A DNA stretch of 64,000 nt from positions 124,001 to 188,000 of the forward strand of contig JAQBPO010000062.1 in NCBI GenBank assembly GCA_028287465.1, read 5' to 3'. The position numbers and the translations under genes were made by a program. Positions 26,812 to 37,000 of this stretch are shown one piece after another; positions within the stretch are counted from its first letter, which is position 1, and each line of letters opens with the position of its first letter. Below the pieces are notes generated by a model. The model saw only the letters and a list, made by a program, of their open reading frames with translations, was not told the DNA's origin and did no database searches. This stretch comes from Fibrobacterota bacterium. GTDB lineage: Bacteria; Fibrobacterota; Fibrobacteria; UBA11236.

Positions 26812-27207
26812 ATGGCCACATACGCTTTCCAGCAGAACAAATTCATCTTCATCTTCGCCGGGCTCATGCTGCTCGCGGGAGCGGTCTACTACGCGTACAG
26901 GATCGCGGACGGCGCCTTCCTGACCGAATCGGAATCGGTCGCCAAGGTGGTCGGGAAGGAGCATGTCCCCTTCTCGGAGCAATACCGGATGCAGAACATC
27001 GGGGGCGTGAACCGCACCGTCAAGATCGCCGTGCCCGAGACCTGGCTGCTGCTCGTGGACCTCAACGGGAGCGGGGCCCGAGCCGGCGTGGATCCCGAAG
27101 AATTCAGGACCATCCCGGCCGGAACCGAAGTCAGGGTGAGATACAAGCGGCGGCGGATCTCGGGTAACCTGCAAGTGACGCGGTTCCTGGGAAGGGCCGG
27201 AGGCTGA
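26812..27207 (+). CDS. Small single-pass membrane protein in the T6SS operon
   Basis: 131 residues. One transmembrane helix lies near the N-terminus (FIFIFAGLMLLAGAVYYAYRI, about 11-31). The rest is a soluble beta-rich domain (AKVVGKEHVPFSEQY, TWLLLVDLNGSG, GTEVRVRYKRRRISG). I do not recognise the family. It sits 7 bp after the second DUF2169 gene and 1 bp before the next start, so it belongs to the operon. Possible roles are an immunity protein of a lost effector or an accessory factor; neither can be chosen from the sequence. Confidence 0.6.
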   Translation: MATYAFQQNKFIFIFAGLMLLAGAVYYAYRIADGAFLTESESVAKVVGKEHVPFSEQYRMQNIGGVNRTVKIAVPETWLLLVDLNGSGARAGVDPEEFRTIPAGTEVRVRYKRRRISGNLQVTRFLGRAGG

Positions 27208-27208
27208 T

Positions 27209-27709
27209 ATGCCTTTGTTTCCGGCCGTCTCCATCCGGCTAAAGGAAGATTCAATGAGCGAGGCGGAACGCATTCTGAAATTGGTAGATGCATATAAGAG
27301 CGACAAGGGCGGTCAAGCCGGCGAGGCGGCGCTCAACCAGTTGCTTGCCGCGAGCGACGAGGAGCTTGGGTACTTGTTCTTCCCAAGTGAAAAATCCAAA
27401 TGGGAAGCAGCCGCGGAGATTCTGTACCGAATCGGATTCCCAAAATTGACAACCCGGATACCGCAGCTCTTGGAGTGGTTCCAAGATCTGAATTGGCCGG
27501 GAATTGATGTCATCACGAATTTGTTGCGAAACGTTTCGCATGAAGAATTGCTCATGCAAATGGAAAAGGCCGTCCGAATCGCCCACGCCGAAGAGGACGA
27601 AAAATGGATAGGTGGATTGAAACGCTTGACCCTGACTCTTGGCCTTGATGCCGACTGGTTTTCGGATCCCCTTCTAACCGCCGCTTTGCTCAAGAACGAT
27701 TTTTACTAG
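27209..27709 (+). CDS. DUF5071-type immunity-like protein fused to a PAAR-like remnant (copy A)
   Basis: The DUF5071-like domain (IPQLLEWFQDLNWPGIDVITNLL) begins at the internal Met at 27254, which has its own AAGGAAG site and matches the start of the sister gene at 32682. The frame, however, extends upstream to ATG 27209, which has a strong GGAGG site, and adds MPLFPAVS, exactly the first eight residues of the PAAR-like proteins encoded at 27829 and 33257. This gene therefore appears to be joined in frame to the stump of a lost PAAR-like gene. The total is 166 residues, or 151 from the internal start. DUF5071 proteins occur as immunity-like genes near toxins. No matching toxin lies upstream here. 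Confidence 0.7.
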   Translation: MPLFPAVSIRLKEDSMSEAERILKLVDAYKSDKGGQAGEAALNQLLAASDEELGYLFFPSEKSKWEAAAEILYRIGFPKLTTRIPQLLEWFQDLNWPGIDVITNLLRNVSHEELLMQMEKAVRIAHAEEDEKWIGGLKRLTLTLGLDADWFSDPLLTAALLKNDFY

Positions 27710-27890
27710 TCATCGTCTCATAAAATGGAAACTAAACCACGCTTAATGGGACTCACCGGCGCCAATGCCGCATTGAAAGGTCGGAAGCCAAATTCGGTGT
27801 AGGGACCGAATAATTCCGGAAATCAGCCATGCCATTATTTCCAGCAGTCTCCATGGGTTCGGGCATCGTTGGGCTGGACATCCACGCCCA
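27235..27890 (+). repeat. Direct repeat A (near-identical to 32663-33318)
   Basis: This stretch covers the DUF5071 gene, the following 119-bp gap and about 20 codons of the PAAR-like gene. It matches 32663-33318 at a constant offset of 5428 bp with few substitutions and no indel seen. Similarity drops sharply after the codons for GLDIHAQ, with many synonymous changes further on. Confidence 0.85.
27792..27811 (+). promoter_or_regulatory. Short hairpin upstream of PAAR-like gene A
   Basis: ATTCGGT (27792-27798) pairs with ACCGAAT (27805-27811) across a 6-nt loop, 17 nt before the PAAR-like start. The identical hairpin stands before copy B (33220-33239). There is no T-tract. It might affect translation or transcript stability. 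Confidence 0.35.
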
Positions 27891-28644
27891 GATCATCCCG
27901 CCCGCCCCGGCGCCCATCCCCACTCCCGAGCCCTATGCGGGCACCATCTTCATGTGGATGACCCCGAAGTTCCCCATGGTCAACGTCTTCGTGAACAGCA
28001 CCCCCGCCTGCGCCGTGGGGGCCATGGGCTATTCCGCCCATATCCCCTTCGGGGTTCCGGTGCTGCCCACCAACCCGTCCTATTGGGGCCGTTACCTGAC
28101 CCACGTGGCCATGGGTCTGACCCTGGCCGGCCTCACCATCTTCGCCAACATGGCCATCGCGGCCTTGTCCTCCCTGCTGCCCTTGCCCAAGGCGGCGGAG
28201 GATTTCGTGAAGGACGTGACCGGTATCGATACCACGGATTCCATGACCTTCTGCAATACCACTATGGCGGCCTTCGCCTCGTTTACCCAGTGGCAGACTT
28301 GGGTGAAGTTGTTGATGCCGCCGATGCCCTTCCCGGGGGCGCAGGGGTCCACGGCGCTGGGCAGTCCCAACGTGACCATCAACGGCGGGGCTATGGCTTT
28401 CATCTGTCCTTTGGCGGCGACGTCTTGCAGCGATATCCCGGTGGTGCCGAATGCGGTGACGGTGGGGTTCTCGAACGTGATGGTCGGGATCAGCATCGGG
28501 GCATTGGTTAAGGGGTTGGCGGTGAATGCGGCAAAGGCGGGGGTGGGACTGGGAGTGAGCAAAGGTGTGGCCAAATTGACGTCCCCCAAGCCAAAGTCTC
28601 CTGCAGGCGAAGGAGAGGAAACGTGCGGCTGTCCCCCCGGATGA
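27829..28644 (+). CDS. PAAR-like spike-tip protein preceding RHS toxin A
   Basis: 271 residues. It contains two PAAR-like blocks (FVNSTPACAVGAMGYSAHIP about residue 50 and INGGAMAFICPLAATSCSDI about 180) separated by a hydrophobic region that may form helices (AMGLTLAGLTIFANMAIAAL). The C-terminus ends in a Cys-rich ETCGCPPG. PAAR-like domains cap the VgrG spike and recruit RHS cargo. In many systems this domain is the N-terminus of the RHS protein itself; here it is a separate gene 31 bp upstream of RHS A, with the hydrophobic segments that normally need a chaperone. The first 20 codons are AT-rich and nearly identical to copy B; the rest is GC-rich. Confidence 0.8.
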   Translation: MPLFPAVSMGSGIVGLDIHAQIIPPAPAPIPTPEPYAGTIFMWMTPKFPMVNVFVNSTPACAVGAMGYSAHIPFGVPVLPTNPSYWGRYLTHVAMGLTLAGLTIFANMAIAALSSLLPLPKAAEDFVKDVTGIDTTDSMTFCNTTMAAFASFTQWQTWVKLLMPPMPFPGAQGSTALGSPNVTINGGAMAFICPLAATSCSDIPVVPNAVTVGFSNVMVGISIGALVKGLAVNAAKAGVGLGVSKGVAKLTSPKPKSPAGEGEETCGCPPG

Positions 28645-28675
28645 CGCCCATTCCCGGAAACCCCATGAGGATACC

Positions 28676-31600
28676 GTGCCCATAGATATCGGCTCAGGCG
28701 CAGTGCTGCAGGACGTCGAGGAGATTTCCATTCCCGGACGTTATCCCTTGAAATGGACGCGGCATTACCATTCCACGGTGAATACCGAATCGGACTCTCC
28801 CTTCGGAGTGGGCTGGGCGTCCCCGTATTCCGCCAGGCTCACTCGGCAGGGAAAGGAGTACAGGTTTGTCACCCCTTCCGGCGGTACCGTCCTGTTTCCG
28901 GACCCACAAGACCTCATCGATCACCTGGGAACGTTGCGCGATCTGAAGAGCCGCCATGAAATCACGCGGGTAGGCTCGCAGTTGCTCATCACGAATTGGA
29001 CCGTGAACGGAAAGTTGACCCGGTATTATTTTCAACCGGGCCGCAACGGACAATGGTGGCCGCTCAGGAGCCTCGAAGACGCGACCGGGCAAGGCATCGA
29101 GTTGGCCTGGGACGAACAGGGCCGGCTGAAAGGCCTGCGCCAGAAGCTCGAGAAGCGGACCCTTGCCGTGGCCTACGCCGCAACGGGACTAATCGCTTCC
29201 GTCTCCTTCCGCCATGCGGACGGACGCCAAACCATCATGTGCCGTTATGAATATGACCCGAACGGAAGACTGTCGGCCGCATTCGACGCCCTGGGCCACG
29301 CCACGCGCTACGAATATACGGCAGAAGGCCTGCTTTTCCGCGAACTTGAAAAAGACGGCGCCGTGTTTACCTACAAGTACGATGACCAAGGCCGTTGCAT
29401 CCGTTACGGAGGCTTGGACAATTACAATCTGAAAGTCTTGCGATACTTCGACCATACCGGATGGACGGAAGTCACCAATAGCTACGGGAAGACACGCCGG
29501 TATGAACGGTTGCCGAGCGGACAAATCATCCAGGAAATAGATCCTTCGGGCGGGTTTACGCATACGGAATACGACGGGTTCTTCCGCATCAGATCCACTA
29601 CGGGGCCGATGGGTGAAAAGACCGCTTATGAGTATGATGAGTCCGGAAATCGGACCAGGGTTATCAATGCGCTGGGCCATGAAACGGTTTACGAATACAA
29701 TGATCGGCATTTGATCACGTGCGAAATCGATCCGATGGGCGGGCGTTGGGAGCGAACCTATGATGAACGGAATCGCACCCTTTCGGCCAAGGACCCGATG
29801 GGGTACGAGTATGCCGTCGAATATGACCAGGCAGGCAATCCCGTCCAATTGAAAAAACCCGATGGCGCCATCAGTCGGAGGCGGTTCTCGGACAACGGGG
29901 ATTTGATCGAATCGTCGGATTGGGAGGGGCGGTTAACGACGCTGGGCCGTGATGGGTTCGGGCGAATCGTCCATCGCCGGGATCCGGACGGCACAACCTT
30001 GGCATTTCAATATGATCTTGTTGGCCGAATGACTCTTGTCGCGGATGAACAGGGCCGGAATGATCGCTACGATTTCGACGCCATCGGTAATATGACCCGC
30101 TGGTCGAGTTCGACCGCGATGTCCGTGCAATATCGCTACGGCACCTGCAAAAGGCTTCTCGAAAAAAAAGCGGAGTCCGGCGCACCTACCAAATATCGCT
30201 GGGGTAGTGAACCGGACCGCCTTGAATCCGTGATAAATGAAAAAGGAGAAATCTACACTTTTACGTATGACGCGAATGATCGGGTAATGAGGGAAACCGG
30301 CTTCGACACGGGGTCCATTTCCTTCAAATTCGATCTTTCCGGGCGATGCATCGGAAAGACGAATGCTCTTGGGCAATCCGTTGATTGGCAGCTGGACGCA
30401 ATCGGCCAATTGATCGGCGAGAGCCTTCCGGATAATGAAAAATCCTCTTTCCAGTATGATTCCCTTGGAAACGTCATTTCTGCGGAAAACGCCTGGGCCA
30501 AGCTGGCTTTCGAACGGGATGCAACCGGTCGCTTACTTACCGAGGAGCAGAACGGGTTCGCCCTTCACCGCAAATACGATGCCGCTGATCAGGTGATGTC
30601 CTTGGAAACCGATGCGGGAATCCGGATTTCCTATGCTTACGACGGCAATGGGATGATCTCATCGGTGAATGCGAATGGTTTGGGTACCTACGAATTCACG
30701 CGCAATGCTCGCAGTCAAGCAACAGCCATTAACCTGCCGGGAGGTATGCGCCTCGAACATACCTATGACGCCAGAGGCAGATTATTGCGTCAAGCCGTGG
30801 GCGACGCGGAATCAAGCACGGCAAAATCAGATCCTTTGCTAGAGCGTAATTATGCTTTTGACGATTCCGACTTGCTTCTCTCCATCACGGATGGGCGCTG
30901 GGGGAAGGCGCGTTATGGCTATAATCCCGACCAACGGCTGATTCAATTCGCCAGCGAACCTATGCGGATCGAATATGACCTGGATGTATCGGGCGACCCC
31001 GTCGCCACCGTCATGAACGGAGAAAAACGCCGCGAGTCTTCCTATGGGCCAGGCGGGATGCTGCTCACGCATGGAGATATCCAGTATGCCTATGACGCCG
31101 CCGGTAGGTTGGTTTCCAAATCGGATTCCAAACATGGCAATGCTTCCGGAAAGTGGCAATACCATTGGGATGCTAAGGACCGCCTCCGCAAACTGACTAC
31201 TCCGGAAGGCGAATCCTGGGAATACGAATACGACCCTTTTGGAAGAAGAATCACCAAAAAGGGGCCGAATCGTAATATCCATTTCGTCTGGGACAGGGCC
31301 GTTCTTGTCCATGAGGTAGAGGAAGGCCAGGAAACCAAAACCTGGGGATTCGAGCCAGGCGGATTCAAACCGCTTTTCAAGATCCAATCAGGCAATCTCT
31401 TTTCCATGATACGCGATCACCTGGGCACTCCCCGGGAAATGGTGAACGCGAATGGAAATATCGAATGGAGTATTTTTTTGGACCCGTGGGGAAATCCGAT
31501 TGCCGGAACGGGAAACCTGGAGGACTGCCCGTTCAGGTATCAAGGGCAATATTTCGATTCGGAGTCGGGGCTTCATTACAATAATTACCGGTACTTTGAT

Positions 31601-32020
31601 CCCGGTAGCGGTCGATATATTTCGCAGGATCCAATAAGACTGAAAGGGGGGATTTCACCTTATCAGTATGTTCACAACCCTATTCATTGGATTGATCCCC
31701 TTGGCCTTTGCGCCGACAAAGCGACATTAAAACCGGAAGCCAAATATTTAGGAAGTAAGAAGCACGGCATTGAATGGAAGGAAGGGCCAGCAACGGCCAA
31801 CAAGACGGGAATACCTCAAGGTCAGTGGGGGAGCAAAGCCGATCTTGCCCACGCAGGAGAGCAAGCTGCGACTCTGAAGCCCGGAGAAGGTGCTACCTTT
31901 AGCTTGCCTCCGGGATCAAGTTCCGTCGTTCACCTGCCTGACGGCAGTACGGTTCCCGCGACTCAAATGTGGGTACGGAACAATGGAACCGGGACATTTC
32001 ATGGCTACCCAATGGAATAG
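28676..32020 (+). CDS. RHS-repeat T6SS effector A with unassigned C-terminal toxin
   Basis: 1114 residues from a GTG start (GAGGAT upstream; the MPI N-terminus matches RHS B). The RHS/YD-repeat shell runs from the N-terminus to about residue 1012, with many G..YDxxGR/G..xxYxYD units and the core-closing block YFDSESGLHYNNYRYFDPGSG, ISQDP, WIDPLGLC, after which the toxin is cleaved off and stored inside the shell. The 102-residue tail (1013-1114) has HGIEWKEGPATANKTG, PQGQWGSKADLAHAGEQ, VVHLPDGSTVPATQ and TFHGYP. I do not recognise its family; four His residues suggest a small metal-free nuclease or other enzyme, but that is speculation. The next gene is the likely immunity gene. Confidence 0.88.
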   Translation: MPIDIGSGAVLQDVEEISIPGRYPLKWTRHYHSTVNTESDSPFGVGWASPYSARLTRQGKEYRFVTPSGGTVLFPDPQDLIDHLGTLRDLKSRHEITRVGSQLLITNWTVNGKLTRYYFQPGRNGQWWPLRSLEDATGQGIELAWDEQGRLKGLRQKLEKRTLAVAYAATGLIASVSFRHADGRQTIMCRYEYDPNGRLSAAFDALGHATRYEYTAEGLLFRELEKDGAVFTYKYDDQGRCIRYGGLDNYNLKVLRYFDHTGWTEVTNSYGKTRRYERLPSGQIIQEIDPSGGFTHTEYDGFFRIRSTTGPMGEKTAYEYDESGNRTRVINALGHETVYEYNDRHLITCEIDPMGGRWERTYDERNRTLSAKDPMGYEYAVEYDQAGNPVQLKKPDGAISRRRFSDNGDLIESSDWEGRLTTLGRDGFGRIVHRRDPDGTTLAFQYDLVGRMTLVADEQGRNDRYDFDAIGNMTRWSSSTAMSVQYRYGTCKRLLEKKAESGAPTKYRWGSEPDRLESVINEKGEIYTFTYDANDRVMRETGFDTGSISFKFDLSGRCIGKTNALGQSVDWQLDAIGQLIGESLPDNEKSSFQYDSLGNVISAENAWAKLAFERDATGRLLTEEQNGFALHRKYDAADQVMSLETDAGIRISYAYDGNGMISSVNANGLGTYEFTRNARSQATAINLPGGMRLEHTYDARGRLLRQAVGDAESSTAKSDPLLERNYAFDDSDLLLSITDGRWGKARYGYNPDQRLIQFASEPMRIEYDLDVSGDPVATVMNGEKRRESSYGPGGMLLTHGDIQYAYDAAGRLVSKSDSKHGNASGKWQYHWDAKDRLRKLTTPEGESWEYEYDPFGRRITKKGPNRNIHFVWDRAVLVHEVEEGQETKTWGFEPGGFKPLFKIQSGNLFSMIRDHLGTPREMVNANGNIEWSIFLDPWGNPIAGTGNLEDCPFRYQGQYFDSESGLHYNNYRYFDPGSGRYISQDPIRLKGGISPYQYVHNPIHWIDPLGLCADKATLKPEAKYLGSKKHGIEWKEGPATANKTGIPQGQWGSKADLAHAGEQAATLKPGEGATFSLPPGSSSVVHLPDGSTVPATQMWVRNNGTGTFHGYPME

Positions 32021-32032
32021 TGGAGAGACTAC

Positions 32033-32560
32033 ATGGACTTCTTGATTCAAGCTTCGAACCCGAAATTCGCCGGTCATCACGATGATGGAGACCAAAATCT
32101 TGATGAAGCAATCGAGTCTTCATTTCCATTGGAGACCGAGAGCGCCTTTCTGGTTTGGCATCATATTCCCATTGCGTTGAGCTACAAGTATGACATCAGC
32201 GTGATTGCGGTGGACCTGATTGCATTGCTTTCCAAGCTATTGCGGGAACCGGCCGGCACCCATGAGGTGGAATGGCCATCCAACACCTTTCATGCCCGCT
32301 GGAAAATGATTTGGAATGGCGAGGGATTGACGATTGAGTCGGATTGGAAATCGGTGGTCGGTGGTTTGGAAGCGCAGTTGAACGCAAGCGGTCAACTCAG
32401 GCTTTCAAAAAAAGAATTCGTTTCGGAATGGAAAGAGGTTTTGAAACGGACTATTGAGGGGCTTAAAAGCAATGGCTATGAACCGCATCTGATAGTTGGC
32501 ATGGAAGACCTGGCTCAACTGATTGATAAAATCCCGGGCGTTGGACTCTTGTACCATTAA
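32033..32560 (+). CDS. Putative immunity protein for RHS toxin A
   Basis: 175 residues with no signal peptide or membrane helix, hence cytoplasmic. It begins 12 bp after the RHS A stop with GGAGAG in front. Visible features are an acidic N-terminal part (GHHDDGDQNLDEAIESSF), WHHIPIALSYKYDI and a C-terminal amphipathic region (EFVSEWKEVLKRTIEGLKSNG). The family is not recognised. The position directly after the variable toxin tip is the classical place for a cognate immunity gene. The base composition is lower in GC than the VgrG/DUF2169 genes, as for RHS A itself. Confidence 0.6.
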   Translation: MDFLIQASNPKFAGHHDDGDQNLDEAIESSFPLETESAFLVWHHIPIALSYKYDISVIAVDLIALLSKLLREPAGTHEVEWPSNTFHARWKMIWNGEGLTIESDWKSVVGGLEAQLNASGQLRLSKKEFVSEWKEVLKRTIEGLKSNGYEPHLIVGMEDLAQLIDKIPGVGLLYH

Positions 32561-32662
32561 TTGCGTCCATTCGAACCCAATCAAAAGACCCACCCTGCAA
32601 TGCCCCTTATACCAATCTCCATCCCCTGACTTCTACTCTAAAAGGGATTTCCGGAAAAAAAC

Positions 32663-33318
32663 CCGGCTAAAGGAAGATTCCATGAGCGATTCGGAACGCA
32701 TTCTGAAATTGGTAGATGCATATAAGGGCGACAAGGGCGGTCAAGCCGGTGAGGCGGCGCTCAACCAGTTGCTTGCCGCGAGCGACGAGGAGCTTGGGTA
32801 CTTGTTCTTCCCAAGTGAAAAATCCAAATGGGAAGCAGCCGCGGAGATTCTGTACCGAATCGGATTCCCAAGATTGACAACCCGGATACCTCAGCTCTTG
32901 GAGTGGTTCCAAGATCTGAATTGGCCGGGAATCGATGTCATCACGAATTTGTTGCGAAACGTTTCGCATGAAGAATTGCTCATGCAAATGGAAAAGGCCG
33001 TCCGAATCGCGCACGCCGAAGAGGACGAACAATGGATAGGTGGATTGAAACGCTTGACCCTGACTCTTGGCCTTGATGCCGACAGGTTTTCGGATCCCCT
33101 CCTAACCGCCGATTTGCTCAAGAACGTTTTTTACTAGTCATCGTCTCATAAAATGGAAAATAAACCACGCTTAAGGGAACTCACCGGCGCCAATGCCGAA
33201 TCGAAAGGCCGGACGCCCGATTCGGTGTAGGGACCGAATAATTCCGGAAATTAGTCATGCCATTATTTCCAGCAGTCTCCATGGGTTCGGGCATCGTTGG
33301 GCTGGACATCCACGCCCA
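32663..33318 (+). repeat. Direct repeat B (near-identical to 27235-27890)
   Basis: This is the second copy of the DUF5071 gene, gap and start of the PAAR-like gene, at a constant distance of 5428 bp from copy A. Upstream of CCGGCT at 32663 the two contexts are unrelated. Confidence 0.85.
32682..33137 (+). CDS. DUF5071-type immunity-like protein (copy B)
   Basis: 151 residues, nearly identical to 27254-27709 at DNA and protein level (MSDSERILKLVDAYKGDKGG versus MSEAERILKLVDAYKSDKGG). ATG 32682 is supported by AAGGAAG. It is cytoplasmic and mostly helical, with the DUF5071-like core LLEWFQDLNWPGIDVI. It lies after the RHS A immunity gene and before PAAR-like B, so it is not next to a toxin tip of its own. 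It is either an orphan immunity gene carried with the cassette or a fixed accessory of the PAAR-like gene. Confidence 0.75.
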   Translation: MSDSERILKLVDAYKGDKGGQAGEAALNQLLAASDEELGYLFFPSEKSKWEAAAEILYRIGFPRLTTRIPQLLEWFQDLNWPGIDVITNLLRNVSHEELLMQMEKAVRIAHAEEDEQWIGGLKRLTLTLGLDADRFSDPLLTADLLKNVFY

Positions 33319-34057
33319 GGTCATTCCGCCCGCCCCCGCGCCCATTCCCACGCCGGCACCGTACGCCGGCACCATCTTCATGTGGATGACGCCCAAGTTC
33401 CCCATGGTCAACGTCTTCGTCAACAGCACCCCGGCCTGCGCCGTGGGCGCCATGGGCTATTCCGCCCATATCCCCCTCGGGGTCCCGGTGCTGCCCACCA
33501 ACCCGTCCTATTGGGGCCGTTACCTGACCCACGTGGCCATGGGGCTGACCTTGGCCGGCCTCACCATCTTCGCCAATATGGCCATCGCGGCCCTGTCCTC
33601 CCTGCTGCCCTTGCCCAAGGCCGCGGAGGATTTCGTCAAGGATGTGACCGGCATCGATACTACGGATTCCATGACCTTCTGCAATACCACCATGGCGGCC
33701 TTCGCCTCTTTTACGCAGTGGCAGACCTGGGTGAAGTTGTTGATGCCGCCCATGCCCTTCCCGGGGGCGCAGGGATCCACGGCAATCGGGAGCCCGAACG
33801 TGACCATCAACGGGGGGGCGATGGCTTTCATCTGCCCGTTGGCGGCGACTTCGTGCAGCGATATCCCGGTGGTGCCGAATGCGATGACGGTGGGGTTTTC
33901 GAACGTGATGGTGGGGATCAGCATCGGGGCGTTGGTTAAGGCGTTGGCGGTGAGCGCGGCGCAGGCGGGGATCCAGAAAGGGCTGAGCAAGGGCGTGGAG
34001 AAATTGACGGCGCCGCCGGCTGCCGCTAAGGAAGGCCAGAAGGATTGCGGATGTTGA
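33257..34057 (+). CDS. PAAR-like spike-tip protein preceding RHS toxin B
   Basis: 266 residues, nearly the same protein as copy A up to the last about 45 residues, but encoded with many synonymous differences after codon 20. Both PAAR-like blocks and the hydrophobic stretch are conserved; the C-terminus ends QKDCGC. It lies 18 bp upstream of RHS B. High protein conservation with saturated silent differences shows that the body of the gene was duplicated well before the recent exchange of the upstream repeat. Confidence 0.8.
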   Translation: MPLFPAVSMGSGIVGLDIHAQVIPPAPAPIPTPAPYAGTIFMWMTPKFPMVNVFVNSTPACAVGAMGYSAHIPLGVPVLPTNPSYWGRYLTHVAMGLTLAGLTIFANMAIAALSSLLPLPKAAEDFVKDVTGIDTTDSMTFCNTTMAAFASFTQWQTWVKLLMPPMPFPGAQGSTAIGSPNVTINGGAMAFICPLAATSCSDIPVVPNAMTVGFSNVMVGISIGALVKALAVSAAQAGIQKGLSKGVEKLTAPPAAAKEGQKDCGC

Positions 34058-34075
34058 ACGCAGCACGAGAATTCC

Positions 34076-37000
34076 ATGCCGATTAATGTCGCTTCGGGTG
34101 CAGTCCATTTCGACAAGCAGGACATCCGGATTACGGGGAGGTTCACACTACACTGGGGACGAAGCTACCATTCTGGCCTGACCGGGGACATGGACTCGCC
34201 CTTCGGACAGGGATGGACCAATGTGTGCTTCGCGAAACTCACCCGCTCCGGGAAGGATTACCGTTTCCAAAGCCCATCGGGGTCGATCATCCAATTTCCG
34301 GACCCGGATGATTCCGTTGAGCGACAAGGGACGATCCGGGATTTAGGCAGCTTTCATGAGATCTCCCGCCAAGGATTCCAGCTTCGGGTCACCCAATGGG
34401 GATTAGACGGAAGTATCACGAGATACCATTTCCAACCGGAAAGAAACGGACAATGGTGGCCATTAAGGTCGGTTGAGGATGCGACAGGCAATGGGCTGGA
34501 ACTGGCTTGGGATGAACAGGGCAGGCTCAAAGGTCTTAGGCAGAAACTGGAAAAAAGGACGCTCGCGGTATCCTACACCACCGGGGGGCGCATCGCTTCG
34601 GTCGCCTTCCGGTATCCCGATGGAAGACAACAGATCCTCGCCCGTTATGACTATGACCCGAATGGGCGATTGTCCGCCGCCATCGATGCGCAGGGATTTT
34701 CGGAACGCTATGAGTACGATCCTTCAGGAAGGATAAGCCGAGAGATAGCCAAGGATGGGGGCATCCTCACCTTCAAATATGATGACAAGGGACGATGCAT
34801 CCGTCTATGCGGGTTGGACAATTACAATCTGAAGGTGCTGAAATACCTGGATCATATCCAATGGACCGAGGTTAAAAACAGCATTGGCAATACCACTCGA
34901 TATCAGTGGCTTGCATCCGGCCAAGTCACCCTTGAAATGAGTCCGTCCGGTGGAAAGACGGAAACCTCGTATGATGAGCATGGGCGCATCATATCCAAAG
35001 TCGGCCCATTGGGTGACAAAACCGAATTCGTATTCGATGGGGATGGAAACCGTTCCAAGATAATTGATGCGCTGGGGCAAGAAACCTCATTCAAGTACAA
35101 CGCATCCCATTTGCCCGTCGAATACGTCGATACGGCCGGCGGGAGCTGGAAAAAGGTCTACGACGAAGCCAACCGGGTTGTCTGTGCATCGGATCCTGCC
35201 GGATCTAAATGGACTGTGGAATACGACAAGTCAGGCAACGCGGTCACCATCGAAAGGCCTGACGGAGCGACCAGAAAGCAACGGTATGCCGAATCCGGTC
35301 GCCTTGAGGAGACCACGGATTGGGAGGGTCGTAAGGCCTCCTTTATCCACGATGAATTCGGCCGAACCGTTCTACGTCGCGACCCTGATGGATCTACGAC
35401 TTCCTTCGAATATGACCTATCCGGAAGGCCGCTGAAAATCGCATCATCCGGAGGCAAATCCGTCGTCTACGCCTATAATGCGGCGGGAAATGCCGTCCGC
35501 ATGGATAAATCCGGCGAGACTCCTATCCATTACAGGTACGGAACCTGCCGAAGGCTTCTGGAACGTAAGGATGGCGCAGGAAATGCGATTCGATATACCT
35601 GGGGTACCGAGCCTGATCGATTGGAAACGGTTTTCAATGAAATCGGTGAAGCATACCGATTCACCTATGATGCAGCGGAACGCGTTTCCATGGAAACGGG
35701 ATTCGACGGCAGGAAAACGGTATTCAAATACGACCTTTCGGGCCGATGTATCGAAAAGACCAATGGCTTGGGTCAGCGGATTTCATTCAAGCATGACCTT
35801 CTTGGCCGGATTGTGGAAGAAGACGCTGAAGGCGATGAGCCATCCGTTTTTACATATGACAAACACGGCAACCTCGCGACCGCGGCCAATTCCTGGGGCA
35901 GCCTGGTTTTCGAGCGGGACGATCTTGGCCGCGTTATAAGCGAATCCCAAGACGGATTCAAGATTCTGAGGCGCTATGATCCCCTCGGGAAGGTACTCGG
36001 ACTGGAGTCGGATGCCGGGATCGAATTCGAATACACCTACGACAAGAACGGTCTGGTAGCTGGAATCGATGCGAACGGTCTTGGCCGATACGCCTTCGAA
36101 CGAAATGAACGGAGCCAGATTTCCGCCAGAACGCTTCCAGGCGGACTCCGGCTCGAGAACGCCTATGATTCGCGCGGCCGGTTGTTGAAACAGGCGATAT
36201 CGGGTCCAGGGATGGATCCGTTGCAACCACTAACCATCGTAAAACGGGATTATGCCTACGGCGAATCCGATCTCCTTCACAGTATTGAAGACGGGCTTTG
36301 GGGCAAATCCACCTACTCTCATGATGAGGCGCGGAGACTCGTACAATTCGCGACGGCGGAAGGACAAACGGCCTTTCGACTAGCTCCAACGGGCGATATC
36401 GAATCAACCAGGTCGAACGCCGATTCCGAAGTGACTTTCGCTTATGGCCCTGGCGGAAGACTGGTGCGGCAGGGGGAATCCGATTACTTCTACGATGCCG
36501 CCGGACGATTGGTCTTGAAGTCAACCATAGACAGGTTTGGATCCCGGTCGGAGTGCACGTATTCCTGGGATGCTAAGGATCGTCTCAGGTCGTTCAAGAG
36601 CGCCGAGGGTACCTTTTGGGAATATACCTATGACCCGCTCGGCAGGAGATCATCCAAGAAAGGCCCTGAAAAGGAAATCAGGTATATCTGGGACGAGAGC
36701 GTTCTTCTCCATGAAATGGAGAAGAACGGTAAAACCGTGACTTGGGGTTTCGACCCACACAGCTTCAAACCGCTTCTCAAGATCGATGGCGGGTCGCTTC
36801 TTTCAATCATCCATGACCATCTCGGTACTCCCCGGGAAATGCTGGACGCCAAGGGGAAAATCGTATGGGCGACCCGGTTTGATCCATGGGGCAACCCGAT
36901 TGCAGGAAAAGGCCGATTGGACGATTGCCCATTCCGGTTCCAAGGCCAATATTTCGATGGGGAATCCGGACTACATTACAATAGGTTCCGGTATTACGAT

